DNA of 15,920 nucleotides from CAZWAP01 sp964632005 (GCA_964632005.1 CAZWAP010000051.1:1-15920); one strand, 5' to 3'. Counted from the first letter of the stretch, positions 6,989 through 15,047 are shown. Notes: a model not told the origin generated them from the letters alone. Translations and numbers: made by a program.

Positions 6989-7340
6989 GCACCTGGTATG
7001 CCACCCCAAGCGCGATAGCATCGGACGGCCGGGAATCAATCTCCACCATCTGCCCGTTCCTGCTCAGATGTATCTGCGCGTAGAACGTGTGGTGGCGCAG
7101 GTCGTTGATCACGATCTTCTCGATTTTCGCCCCCAGGCCTTCAATGACGTTTGCCAGTAGGTCGTGTGTCATCGGCCGGGGCGGCTGGATCCCTTTTAGT
7201 CTGCGATCGATTGCGAGGATCTCAACGATGCCTATCACAATCGGAAAGCTACGCTTGCCGCGCTTCTCCTTTATCACGATTATCTGCTGGTCCGATTGCT
7301 CGTCAATTATTATTCGCGACAACTCGGCTTCTAATTCCAT
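6945..7340 (-). CDS. bifunctional nuclease (BFN/DUF151) domain protein
   Basis: This 131-residue protein belongs to the BFN/DUF151 family, small cytosolic proteins associated with nuclease activity and stress responses in the members studied. Visible hallmarks are a beta-rich start IIVIKEKRGKRSFPIVIG at 20-37, RPMTHDLLANVIEGLG at 55-70 (the conserved 'RP.tHDLl' segment) and the signature IDSRPSDAIALG at 101-112. Its length is somewhat below the usual 150-200, consistent with a single BFN domain and no C-terminal UVR extension. A Shine-Dalgarno AAGGGAGG (bases 7351-7358, minus strand) lies ten bases before the ATG and within the 21-bp gap after valS, so it is probably co-transcribed with valS. 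The 3' end overlaps lspA by 44 bases tail to tail. Family assignment is firm; the cellular substrate is not known. Confidence 0.88.
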   Translation of the reverse strand: MELEAELSRIIIDEQSDQQIIVIKEKRGKRSFPIVIGIVEILAIDRRLKGIQPPRPMTHDLLANVIEGLGAKIEKIVINDLRHHTFYAQIHLSRNGQMVEIDSRPSDAIALGVAYQVPIYVAEHVFELTSQ

Positions 7341-7361
7341 TTTGCCACCGCCTCCCTTGTC

Positions 7362-10300
7362 TTACCCGTTCAGTTCTGCGAGGTGTTTCTCGACAACCTG
7401 CAATTGCTGCGAGAGCTCGGCCAACTTTTGCCTTGTTTGAGCTACGACCTCCGGCTTTGCCTTGTTCAAAAAGTTCTCGTTAGCCAGTTTCGCTTCAACC
7501 ACCGCCCTGGCCTTGTCTATTTTCTCTTTTTGCTTTTGCAGCCGCTGTCGCTCTGCATCCAGGTCGATCGCATCGTGCACATAGACCTCGATCGACTCGG
7601 CTATCCCCACCGCCGCGGTCGCCGGTTTCTCGATGTCTGCTCCCGCCGTAAATCCCTGAACCCCTGCCAGGTGCTCTATCAGCTCGGCGTTCTGATTCAG
7701 TATGGCCGCCGTATCTTCAGCGCACCGTGCCGATACGACCAGCACCTGCTTGGGCGGGATGTTCCTGTTGTTTCTTATATCCCGCACCGTCTTGACCACT
7801 GATTGGATAATCTCGACCTGTTTCTCCGCTGTGGAGTCCTCCAATTCGCTGGCCGTCGTGGGCCATTCCGCAACCACCAGCGCATCCGAGCTGCCAGGTT
7901 CCATTATACCCGCAAGCCCCCGTCTTGGAGCCGCCTTGTTGAGCCGCTGGAAAATCCCCTCCGTGATAAAAGGCACAAACGGGTGCAGCAAACGCAGCGT
8001 CTGGTCCAGGACAAACGCCAGCACATTCTGCGTCGTCGGTTTTTGCCCGGCCTCCTTCATCCGCAACTTCGTCCACTCCAGGTACCAGTCGCAGAAATCA
8101 TTCCAGAAAAACCTGTACAGGCTCATCATCGGCTCGCTGAACTTGAACGCCTCCAACCCATCGGTCACCTCGGCGGTTATCCGCGTCAGCCTGGATAGTA
8201 TCCACCTGTCCTCGAGTGTCACTTTACCCTTATCAAAACCGCCCGGATCCATCCCCTCCAGGTTCATCATCGCAAAGCGCGAGGCATTCCAGAGCTTGTT
8301 GCAGAAGTTCCGCCCGATGTCGAACTTCGGCGAGGTGTTCGCCCGCCGACCGTCCGGCAGCGTCATTTGCACAACCGGCATCCGGATATCCTGCGTATCC
8401 GTCGTCATACTCGCCAGCGTAAAACGCATCGCATCGGCGCCGTGACTGTCGATCGCCACCAGCGGGTCGATCCCGTTGCCCAGGCTCTTCGACATCTTCC
8501 GGCCCTGCCCATCCTGGATCATCGCGTGGATGTAAACATCCCGGAACGGAATATCGCCCACGCAATACTGCCCCATCATAACCATCCGCGAGACCCAGAG
8601 CGTGATTATCTCCCTGGCCGTGCATAGCACGTCGCCGGGGTAAAAGGATTTCAACTCCGGCGTATCCTCAGGCCAGCCCATCGTGCTGAAAGGCCACAGC
8701 GCCGACGAAAACCAAGTATCAAGAACATCCGGATCTTCACGTATGCGGACGATCTTTCGTCCTATTTTACTTGCTAAGCTGAATGCATTTACCCCTAAGC
8801 GCCGCTTGAACTCATCATCTTCGGCTTCATATTGTCTCACCAGCTCCATATCAGCAGTGACTCGGTGCCTACCGATCTTTGCGACCATCCGGAGTGTTTC
8901 GTCGAAATCGGTTTGCCTGCCACAGCAATACACGGCCGGATTTCCCTCCTCCGTATCCCAACACCTAAGTACATAATCTTTGTCTCTTTGAAACCCGCAC
9001 TCGTGAAGGAGATCTTCTAAGTCTTGTACGAAGGCTTTTTTGTATGCATCGTCGTCGTCATAAAGGGATTGGTGATGAGCCCTGGTAAATATGAGCGTCC
9101 ATACGGGTATCCGGTGTCCCCACCAGAGCTGCCGGCTGATGGGCCAGTCTCGCAGGTTCTCCAGCCAGCCCCGGTAGGTCTTGGCATAGCGTTCCGGGAT
9201 AAATCGCAGGCGTCCGTCGAGCAACGGTTTGAGTGCCAGGCCGGCTAATGAATTGCCCGGAACATCAGTCCCTTCAATCAGACCTTCGCCGAATTCCTCA
9301 GCCAGGCCCTTGATAGGCCTCTTAACTGCTATGTACCACTGGTCGGACAGGTATGGCTCGATCGGAACGTGGCTGCGGTAGCTGTGTCCCACCTCGTGGG
9401 CGTATTCGCGTACCTCCGCCAGCAGCCCTTCCTGCCGGAACCATTCAACGATCGCCTCCCGCGCCTCGAATCGGTCCATCCCCAGAAGGGCCTGCGCCTC
9501 GGGCGCGTCGGCATCTACCCAGCCGTACTTGTCGCTGATAGTCCCATCCGGTGCCATCACGTTGACAACAGCCAGCCCGTGCCGCTGCCCTATCTCCCAG
9601 TCATCCGGATCGTGGGCGGGCGTTACCTTCAAGAACCCCGTCGAGAAGCGCGCCTTCTCGTCCTCGCTGTCTGCGTCGGGCAGAACCACGTGCTCATCGG
9701 CTATAATCGGGATAATTCGCCCGACGATCGGGAGCCGTACCTCTTTGCCCACCAGGTGCGTCGCCCGCGGGTCGGCCGGGTTCATCGCAACCGCCGTATC
9801 TCCCAACATCGTCTCCGGCCGGGTCGTCGCCACCGTTACGTGCTCCACCTGTTGACCGTCGATTTCAACGGGCTCGCGAAGCGGATACCGCAGGTACCAG
9901 AAATATCCCTGCACGGTCTGGTACTCTACCTCGTCGTCCGCCAGAACCGTCTGTGTTGCAGGGTCCCAGTTGACCAGCCGCTTACCGCGGTAGATCAGCC
10001 CGTCCTTGAACAGCTTGAAGAACGTCGACCGGACCGCCCGCGCGCAGACCTCGTCCATCGTGAAGCGAGCCCGCTCCCAGTCGCACGAACAGCCCATCGC
10101 CTTGAGCTGCTCGATTATCCTGGCCTCGTATTCGTCCTTCCAGGCCTGGACCCGCGCGACGAATTCCTCCCGCTTGAAATCCGTCCGCCGCCTGCCTTCT
10201 TCCGAGAGTATTCGCTTCTCCACGACCGTCTGCGTGGCAATGCCGGCGTGGTCCGTCCCCGGCATCCAGAGAGTATTGTATCCCTGCATCCGCCGGAACC

Positions 10301-10511
10301 GGATAAGAATATCCTGCAACGTGTTGTTCAGCGCGTGCCCTAAGTGCAGGGCCGCGGTAACGTTCGGCGGCGGTATTACGATTGTGTAGGCCTGCTTCCG
10401 TCTGCCGTCCCCGTCCGGCTCGGCGTGAAAATACCGCCCCGAAAGCCAGATTTCCTCGGCCTCCGTCTCGATCTCCTTTGGCTCATAGATCTTTGAAAAC
10501 TCCGCTGCCAT
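7362..10511 (-). CDS. valS: valine--tRNA ligase with an internal insertion
   Basis: This class I aminoacyl-tRNA synthetase charges tRNA-Val in the cytosol. At 1049 residues it is longer than the usual 880-950. It has the class I HIGH motif as LHLGHALNN at 55-63, TDHAGIATQ at 86-94, the CP1 editing-domain phrase TTRPETMLGDTAV at 229-241, ISRQLWWGHRIPVW at 458-471, DVLDTWFSSALWPFS at 595-609, and KMSKSLGNG at 672-680. It has an anticodon-binding domain (about 765-930) and a C-terminal Arg/Lys/Glu coiled-coil arm (about 983-1046) typical of ValRS. Between residues 472 and 591 (bases 8741-9098) about 120 residues replace the roughly 35 usual here. This stretch is richer in A/T codons and contains Cys/His residues (H503, C505, C517, C529, C530). 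All catalytic motifs are intact, so the enzyme should work. The ATG at 10511 is preceded by a GAGG about eleven bases upstream. The upstream neighbour is rho and the downstream one is DUF151. Confidence 0.97.
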   Translation of the reverse strand: MAAEFSKIYEPKEIETEAEEIWLSGRYFHAEPDGDGRRKQAYTIVIPPPNVTAALHLGHALNNTLQDILIRFRRMQGYNTLWMPGTDHAGIATQTVVEKRILSEEGRRRTDFKREEFVARVQAWKDEYEARIIEQLKAMGCSCDWERARFTMDEVCARAVRSTFFKLFKDGLIYRGKRLVNWDPATQTVLADDEVEYQTVQGYFWYLRYPLREPVEIDGQQVEHVTVATTRPETMLGDTAVAMNPADPRATHLVGKEVRLPIVGRIIPIIADEHVVLPDADSEDEKARFSTGFLKVTPAHDPDDWEIGQRHGLAVVNVMAPDGTISDKYGWVDADAPEAQALLGMDRFEAREAIVEWFRQEGLLAEVREYAHEVGHSYRSHVPIEPYLSDQWYIAVKRPIKGLAEEFGEGLIEGTDVPGNSLAGLALKPLLDGRLRFIPERYAKTYRGWLENLRDWPISRQLWWGHRIPVWTLIFTRAHHQSLYDDDDAYKKAFVQDLEDLLHECGFQRDKDYVLRCWDTEEGNPAVYCCGRQTDFDETLRMVAKIGRHRVTADMELVRQYEAEDDEFKRRLGVNAFSLASKIGRKIVRIREDPDVLDTWFSSALWPFSTMGWPEDTPELKSFYPGDVLCTAREIITLWVSRMVMMGQYCVGDIPFRDVYIHAMIQDGQGRKMSKSLGNGIDPLVAIDSHGADAMRFTLASMTTDTQDIRMPVVQMTLPDGRRANTSPKFDIGRNFCNKLWNASRFAMMNLEGMDPGGFDKGKVTLEDRWILSRLTRITAEVTDGLEAFKFSEPMMSLYRFFWNDFCDWYLEWTKLRMKEAGQKPTTQNVLAFVLDQTLRLLHPFVPFITEGIFQRLNKAAPRRGLAGIMEPGSSDALVVAEWPTTASELEDSTAEKQVEIIQSVVKTVRDIRNNRNIPPKQVLVVSARCAEDTAAILNQNAELIEHLAGVQGFTAGADIEKPATAAVGIAESIEVYVHDAIDLDAERQRLQKQKEKIDKARAVVEAKLANENFLNKAKPEVVAQTRQKLAELSQQLQVVEKHLAELNG

Positions 10512-10544
10512 ACTCTGTAAGACCTCGCCTGTCTGCTATAAAGA

Positions 10545-10573
10545 ATCCCGGCGCACGGCAGTGCTGCCGGGAT
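10545..10573 (-). terminator. strong hairpin between rho and valS, probable intrinsic terminator
   Basis: ATCCCGGC (10545-10552) pairs with GCCGGGAT (10566-10573). An inner GCAC-GGCA-GTGC hairpin (10553-10564) extends the stem to 12 bp with one bulged T. Read on the minus strand the stem is followed by TCTTTAT, a short U-rich tail. It lies about 95 bases downstream of the rho stop and 34 bases before the valS start, so it could end the rho transcript and separate it from valS. Confidence 0.6.
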
Positions 10574-10594
10574 CGATTTTATCAAGAAGTATTA

Positions 10595-10660
10595 TGCGAT
10601 GTAAAGAAAGCCCATCGCACAAACAAACTACCCGCGCCGAGCCAAACCCACCCGTGTGGG
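10595..10660 (-). other. two smaller hairpins after the rho stop codon
   Basis: CCCAC-CCGT-GTGGG (10647-10660) begins eight bases after the rho stop and, on the minus strand, is followed by TTT. A second pair, TGCGATG (10595-10601) and CATCGCA (10613-10619), encloses an 11-base loop. With the larger hairpin at 10545-10573 they make this 156-bp spacer highly structured. No tRNA or known ncRNA was recognised in it. Confidence 0.4.
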
Positions 10661-10667
10661 GCTGGAA

Positions 10668-12164
10668 TCAGTCGAGATTCATCGTCATCAGGAACTCTGC
10701 GTTCGTACGGCACTTCGACAGCCTGTTCTTGAGCAGCTCTATTGCCTCGACGGGGTTAAGTTCACTCAGAACGCGGCGCAGCCGGTACACCAATTCAAGC
10801 TCCTTGGGGTCGAGAAGCAGTTCTTCCCTTCTGGTACCGCTACGGCTGATGTCTATGGCAGGCCAAGTGCGCCTGTCCACAAGGCGCCTGTCCAGGTGAA
10901 GCTCCATATTTCCGGTTGCCTTGAACTCCTCGAAAATCACCTCGTCCATCTTGGAGCCGGTGTCGATAAGGGCCGTTGCGAAAATGCTCAGGGAGCCCCC
11001 TTCCTCAACGTTCCTGGCGGCCCCGAAGAACTTCTTCGGCATTTGCATCGCACTGGCATCCACACCCCCGGTCAGGATTCGACCCGAGTGCGGCATCTCA
11101 CTGTTGTAAGCACGGGCCAGACGCGTTATCGAGTCCAACAGTATCACAACGTCCTGCCCGTATTCGACCATTCGCTTGGCCTTCTCGATCACGACCTCCG
11201 CGACCTGACAGTGCCTCGCAGCAGGCTCGTCGAACGTCGAACTTATCACCTCAACTTCTGGAGCGGTCTTGCGTTCCATCTCCGTTACTTCTTCCGGACG
11301 CTCGTCGATCAACAGAACTATCAGTTTCACCTCCGGGTGATTCGTGCTCAGCGCGTTGGCTATCTTCTGCAGCAAAATCGTCTTGCCCGTACGCGGCGGA
11401 GCTACAATCAAACCGCGCTGGCCCTTTCCCACCGGCGTGACCAGATCGATGATGCGCATACTCAGCTCGTCCGGCGTCGTCTCAAGTATGAATCGCTCCT
11501 CGGGATGCAGGGGCGTCAGGTCGCTGAAAACAACCCGGTCGGCGAGAAGCTCGGGGTTCTCGTAGTTGATTGCCTCGACCCGAAGAAGGGCGAAGTACTT
11601 TTCCGAATCTTTCGGCGGCCTGATCTGGCCCGAGACAATGTTGCCCGTCCGCAAGCCGAAACGCCTTATCTGCGAGGGCGAGACGTATATGTCGTCCGAG
11701 GAGGAAAGATAATTGTAAGCAGGGTTCCGCAGAAATCCATATCCGTCGGGCAGCACCTCCAGGACTCCCTCGCCGTACATCAGCCCGTTCTGGCGGATCC
11801 GCTCTTTGAGGATTCTGAAAATAAGGTCCTGCTTCTTCAGCGCCGTGTAGTCGGTGATGTTCTCTTTCTTCGCTATCTCGTGAAGCTCCGCTACGGTGAG
11901 CTTCTGCAAGTCCGTCAGGTAGAGATTCCCCTTCTTGATCCGCTCGTACTTTGCGTGCGTCGATTCTTCTTCGGCCTTCTTGCTTTTCTGTGCCTCTTCA
12001 GCAGTCTCAGCCGGGGCGGCTTCTGGCGGCGCTTCTGCCGTCGCCGTCGCCGTCACGCTTTCTTGCTCAAGCTGCCCTTGTTCTTCGGCTAAGACTTCTT
12101 CTTTGGCTGAAGCCTTCTTCTTGGTGCTCTTACGCTTCTTGCTTTTCTTTGAAGCTTTGGCCAT
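10668..12164 (-). CDS. rho: transcription termination factor Rho
   Basis: Rho is a hexameric RNA-dependent ATPase/helicase that ends transcription. The 498-residue protein has a low-complexity N-terminal extension (1-75) that is Lys-rich at first, then Ala/Glu/Thr-rich with a VTATATAEA stretch. The Rho N domain follows (LYLTDLQKLTVAELHEIAKK at 81-100), then the cold-shock-like primary RNA-binding domain (GVLEVLPDGYGFLRNP at 133-148, DDIYVSPSQIRRFGLRTG at 157-174). The ATPase core has Walker A APPRTGKT at 255-262, catalytic Glu region LIDERPEEV at 285-293, Walker B VVILLDS at 339-345, the Q-loop TGGVDASAMQMPKKFF at 365-380, and ATALIDTGSKMDEVIFEEFKGTG-like text with ATG at 416-418. Two tandem ATGs occur (12167 and 12164); AAAGGAG is only two bases before the first and five before the second, so 12164 is preferred. 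coaE lies 176 bp upstream on the same strand. Confidence 0.97.
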   Translation of the reverse strand: MAKASKKSKKRKSTKKKASAKEEVLAEEQGQLEQESVTATATAEAPPEAAPAETAEEAQKSKKAEEESTHAKYERIKKGNLYLTDLQKLTVAELHEIAKKENITDYTALKKQDLIFRILKERIRQNGLMYGEGVLEVLPDGYGFLRNPAYNYLSSSDDIYVSPSQIRRFGLRTGNIVSGQIRPPKDSEKYFALLRVEAINYENPELLADRVVFSDLTPLHPEERFILETTPDELSMRIIDLVTPVGKGQRGLIVAPPRTGKTILLQKIANALSTNHPEVKLIVLLIDERPEEVTEMERKTAPEVEVISSTFDEPAARHCQVAEVVIEKAKRMVEYGQDVVILLDSITRLARAYNSEMPHSGRILTGGVDASAMQMPKKFFGAARNVEEGGSLSIFATALIDTGSKMDEVIFEEFKATGNMELHLDRRLVDRRTWPAIDISRSGTRREELLLDPKELELVYRLRRVLSELNPVEAIELLKNRLSKCRTNAEFLMTMNLD

Positions 12165-12169
12165 CATCG

Positions 12170-12177
12170 CTCCTTTC
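12170..12177 (-). promoter_or_regulatory. Shine-Dalgarno deciding the rho start
   Basis: On the minus strand this reads GAAAGGAG. It ends two bases before the ATG at 12167 and five before the ATG at 12164. The spacing favours initiation at the second ATG, which only removes one Met from the protein. Confidence 0.6.
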
Positions 12178-12340
12178 GTTTACGCGGAAAACACCTTCGT
12201 CACCCCCTGTGGTCAGGGCAGTAGCACACTGGATTGGTTGCTTAATGTGGTTTGGCAGGACTTGGGTTCAGGACGGTAAAAGGATACTACAGTTCAAAAG
12301 GTGCTACTTGTATTTAGAGTAACCTGCCGTAAACCCCAAA

Positions 12341-12961
12341 TCAACAATTATCTACAATATCTGAGAAGATTTCAGCGACTTGCCTAGCCAATGCCGAGAA
12401 GCTAGAATTGTTGTCTATGCTATTATCGGCGAGCTTCCGCTTGTTGTCCAGAGAAATCTGAAAATTTTCTCTGATTTTCAGCTCGTCCTCGGTCAATCCG
12501 TGGCTTTTTCGGGCCCTTTCCGCCCTGACAGGGCGCCGGCAATCCACGAAAATCAGCCTGTCGCACCGCTTGTCCCACCCAACCTCCACCAGAAGCGGCA
12601 TATCGAGCACTATGGCCCGCACCCGTCCCTGCTGGAGGTAGCGGGCCAGGAGCCCTTCGGCCTTTTCCAGAACCCGCCGGTGCACGATACGGTTGAGCAG
12701 CTTTAGCTTCTGGGCATCTGAAAAAACCACCTCCGCGAGCTTGCCCCGGTCGATCTGTCCGCTGCCATCGAGTATCCCGGGCCCCAAATGCCTCACAATC
12801 TCCTGTCGCACCGACCCGTCCGTCAGCAACTGGTGCGTTATCTTATCCGCGTCTATCACCGCGCAGCCCAACTTCGCGAATTCGCTTGCCGCCGTGCTCT
12901 TGCCCGAGCCGATACCACCCAGTAGCCCTATTATTGGTTTTTTCCCGACAGTGCTCACCAT
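12341..12961 (-). CDS. coaE: dephospho-CoA kinase
   Basis: CoaE catalyses the last step of coenzyme A synthesis, ATP-dependent phosphorylation of dephospho-CoA at the ribose 3'-OH. The 206-residue length is typical. It has the P-loop GGIGSGKST at 15-23, the DADKITHQLL substrate segment at 37-46, VLDMPLLVEVGWD at 118-130 (family 'D.PLLfE'), VDCRRPVRAER at 139-149 and the closing family pattern with Q168, KRKLADNSIDNNSS at 174-187 and LARQV at 191-195. The ATG at 12961 is immediately followed by GTG, so initiation could be one codon later; only a weak TTGAGAG precedes it. The HAD phosphatase gene lies upstream on the same strand across a 196-bp gap, and rho lies downstream. Confidence 0.96.
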   Translation of the reverse strand: MVSTVGKKPIIGLLGGIGSGKSTAASEFAKLGCAVIDADKITHQLLTDGSVRQEIVRHLGPGILDGSGQIDRGKLAEVVFSDAQKLKLLNRIVHRRVLEKAEGLLARYLQQGRVRAIVLDMPLLVEVGWDKRCDRLIFVDCRRPVRAERARKSHGLTEDELKIRENFQISLDNKRKLADNSIDNNSSFSALARQVAEIFSDIVDNC

Positions 12962-13107
12962 CTCTCAATCTACCGGTCCCGGCCCGGCTCGTCAACATAG
13001 CGCAGCGCCGGTATTGGGATGGCCAGAAAACGTAGCATCACCTGTGAAGAATCAAGGTGCATATCCGCCCCGGTCGGGCTTCGATCAGCCAGGACAAATA
13101 CGACAGG

Positions 13108-13121
13108 GGGGGCAAGCCCCC
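13108..13121 (-). other. G/C-only hairpin downstream of the HAD gene
   Basis: GGGGGC-AA-GCCCCC is a perfect 6-bp G/C inverted repeat, with another GCGCCCCC at 13123-13130 that can compete for the G run. On the minus strand it follows the HAD stop by about 37 bases but lacks a U run. It could be a Rho-assisted pause or a weak terminator. Confidence 0.35.
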
Positions 13122-13157
13122 AGCGCCCCCGTTTCGGTTCCCGTTTGCACCGGCATC

Positions 13158-13841
13158 CTACAACCTTTCGAGAAGCAGCGGCAACTCGGCGATCCGGCTG
13201 ATGGTATATTTGGCTTTGCCGGCGGGCTCGCTCGTAGTTCCGGTGTGTATGCGGGCTGGGCGCATAACCTGGATCGTTGGCATATTCAGCCCGTTCGGCG
13301 CGAAAAAATCCTTTTCTTCGTTGTCTGCCACGTACACCGCCTGCTGTGCCGGCGCCTTCAGAGCCTGCAGCATCTTCTCGAAGCCGACGGGCGAGGGTTT
13401 CCAGTAATCCCTGCCGAGCTCCTCGGTATAGATTATCGACTTGAAATATCGCTCTATCCTGAGCGCCTTGACCTTCAACTTCTGGGCCGGCAGAAACCCG
13501 TCGGTCAACAGACCAAGCGTGTACTTCGCCGCGAGCTGTTCAAGCACATCGCGGCTGTCGGCCGGCAACGCGATATTGGGCCAGTGCTCGCGGTAAACCT
13601 TTACAAGCTCGCGGATAAGGTCGTCATTGCAGGGGATGCCAAGTAGTTCCAGGGCGGCATCGAAGGTTCGGGTGCGGTTGCCGGCCGAGAATTGCTGCCA
13701 GAGCGCCTGGAAGATCGAGCCGGCCGACGCAGTACCGGTTCGGCTGGCAAGGTGCTCGGCCACGCTGGCAAAGCCGCTCCTGCAGTAGTCGACTTCGTTG
13801 TAAAGAGTGTCGTCCAGGTCAAAAATGACGGTTGTTATCAT
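13158..13841 (-). CDS. HAD-superfamily phosphatase
   Basis: This 227-residue cytosolic HAD hydrolase carries all four motifs. Motif I is FDLDDT at 7-12 (D8 nucleophile, D10 acid/base), motif II LLTDG at 111-115 (T113), motif III K148 in DYWKPSP, and motif IV VADNEEKD at 171-178 (D172, D178, in place of the more usual GDN..ND). The helical cap lies between motifs I and II (about 16-90), as in subfamily I (HAD-IA). It presumably removes phosphate from a small metabolite; the substrate cannot be read from the sequence. The open frame continues upstream, but the ATG at 13841 is chosen because the protein begins MITTVIFDLDDT, the normal HAD start; the ribosome site (GAGCGG) is weak. It is divergent from a polyprenyl-phosphate phosphoribosyltransferase-type gene 230 bp away, which makes a link to that pathway worth considering. 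Confidence 0.9.
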   Translation of the reverse strand: MITTVIFDLDDTLYNEVDYCRSGFASVAEHLASRTGTASAGSIFQALWQQFSAGNRTRTFDAALELLGIPCNDDLIRELVKVYREHWPNIALPADSRDVLEQLAAKYTLGLLTDGFLPAQKLKVKALRIERYFKSIIYTEELGRDYWKPSPVGFEKMLQALKAPAQQAVYVADNEEKDFFAPNGLNMPTIQVMRPARIHTGTTSEPAGKAKYTISRIAELPLLLERL

Positions 13842-13917
13842 CGGCAGCCGCTCGTCTTGACAGCTGGTCTGTTTGCGGTACGAGGCCAATATTCTATGCA
13901 CGAGGTGCTCTACGGGG

Positions 13918-13923
13918 TATAAT
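13918..13923 (+). promoter_or_regulatory. possible -10 box for the UbiA-family gene
   Basis: A perfect TATAAT lies in the 230-bp divergent spacer, about 149 bases before the UbiA start codon. No convincing -35 box sits 16-18 bases upstream, so this is a tentative call. The rest of the spacer shows no other promoter-like pair that I would trust. Confidence 0.3.
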
Positions 13924-14057
13924 TTTACACAGAGCCGGTTTGAATGTCGACGTTTTTCGTCCCGGCGGCGGTTGAGCAGTAACGGCCGACTGACCGGAGC
14001 GCAACGGCTGCTAAGATCGGCGGGCGGCCCGGGCTGCGGCAATATGCCGCCCGATGC

Positions 14058-14063
14058 GAAAGG
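14058..14063 (+). promoter_or_regulatory. Shine-Dalgarno deciding the UbiA-family start
   Basis: AAAGGA lies eight bases upstream of ATG 14072 and overlaps the first codons that would be used by the alternative ATG at 14054, which therefore is unlikely to be the start. Confidence 0.6.
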
Positions 14064-14071
14064 ACCGAGTG

Positions 14072-14983
14072 ATGAAATACTTAGAGAGCATGCGTCCATG
14101 GCACTGGACGAAGAATGTGTTTGTTTTCGCCGCACTTGTGTTCGGGCAAAAGCTGTGGGGCGAGCCGGGCGAGGTTTTGGTGGCAGTGAGCAGCGCGGTG
14201 GGATGTTTCCTATGTTTTTGCATAGCATCCTCCGCGGTCTACCTCTTCAACGACATAACAGACCGCCGTACCGACCGGCTGCATCCCCAGAAACGACATC
14301 GACCTATCGCGGCCGGGACGATCAGTGTCGGCTCGGCGGCGCTACTCTCGGCGGTATGCGCAGCCGCGGCGATTATCGGAAGCTTTGCGCTGGATGAACC
14401 GCTGGGCAAGATAATTGTCGCCTACCTTGTCGTGATGGCGTGTTATTCACTCCTGCTGAAACGGATTATGATACTTGACTGCGTGGTGATCTCGATTGGG
14501 TTTTGCCTGCGGGCGGTAGCCGGTGCGGTGGCCGTGCAGGTGAATATCTCTCCGTGGCTGATTATCTGTACGTTTGCGTTGTGCCTGTTCTTGGCATTCA
14601 GCAAGCGTCGTAGCGAGATAGCCCGGCTGGGCGAGAACAGCGAGCAATTCCGGACGACCCTCGGCGAGTACACGCCGGAGCTACTGGCACATATGCTGGA
14701 TGTTACCAGCGGCCTGGCGATTATATGTTTCCTGCTTTATGCAACGGACGAGCGGACGGCCAGCGTCGTAACAGACAAGCTTATATACACGACACCGCTG
14801 GTTCTGTACTGCGTCTTCCGCTTCAGCGCGCTGGTACAGACGGGCAGATTCGCGGGGCCCGTGGAGCTTATTGTGCACGACAGGCCCTTCCAAGCAGGGG
14901 CGGTTCTGTGGGGGCTCCTGTGCGTCGGGATCGTCTACGCGGATAAGATAGGAATCAACTGGGGCAAGATCCTCTCGTTTTAG
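14072..14983 (+). CDS. UbiA-family prenyltransferase, decaprenyl-phosphate phosphoribosyltransferase-like
   Basis: This integral membrane protein of 303 residues has about eight to nine hydrophobic spans. The opening MRPWHWTKNVFVFAALVFG (7-25) is typical of the branch that transfers phosphoribose from PRPP to a polyprenyl phosphate (mycobacterial Rv3806c/UbiA type), rather than of quinone or heme prenyltransferases. The first Asp-rich motif is NDITDRRTD at 60-68, followed by HPQKRHRPIAAG at 71-82. The second conserved stretch is LDCVVISIGFCLRAVAGA at 135-152, followed by KRRSE at 178-182. The start is ATG 14072 because AAAGGA (14058-14063) is eight bases upstream; ATG 14054 in the same frame lacks one. 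A HAD phosphatase is divergent upstream and a pseudouridine synthase lies 64 bp downstream. Family is firm; the exact lipid and sugar substrates are inferred. Confidence 0.88.
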   Translation: MKYLESMRPWHWTKNVFVFAALVFGQKLWGEPGEVLVAVSSAVGCFLCFCIASSAVYLFNDITDRRTDRLHPQKRHRPIAAGTISVGSAALLSAVCAAAAIIGSFALDEPLGKIIVAYLVVMACYSLLLKRIMILDCVVISIGFCLRAVAGAVAVQVNISPWLIICTFALCLFLAFSKRRSEIARLGENSEQFRTTLGEYTPELLAHMLDVTSGLAIICFLLYATDERTASVVTDKLIYTTPLVLYCVFRFSALVQTGRFAGPVELIVHDRPFQAGAVLWGLLCVGIVYADKIGINWGKILSF

Positions 14984-15047
14984 CCTGGTATTTGACAGGC
15001 CGAAGCGATCTCCAGGGAAGCCCGGGTTGGGTGGGATTGGCGCTGCG

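Noticed and set aside
9369..10343. Long open frame (324 codons) on the plus strand
   Set aside because: Antisense to valS, rich in Arg/Pro/Val, with no motif or ribosome site.
10512..10667. A tRNA or small RNA gene in the structured rho-valS spacer
   Set aside because: The hairpins do not make a cloverleaf, and there is no T-loop signature; terminators explain the region better.
10656..12092. Long open frame (478 codons) on the plus strand
   Set aside because: It lies wholly antisense to rho, which has every Rho motif; the translation is Arg/Val/Leu-rich without domains, a shadow of a GC-rich gene.
13106..13130. G-quadruplex in the run of Gs
   Set aside because: Only one run of seven Gs is present on the strand; four separated G tracts are missing.
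12693..13646. Open frame of 317 codons on the plus strand
   Set aside because: It spans antisense to coaE, the intergenic gap and the HAD gene, and resembles no protein family.
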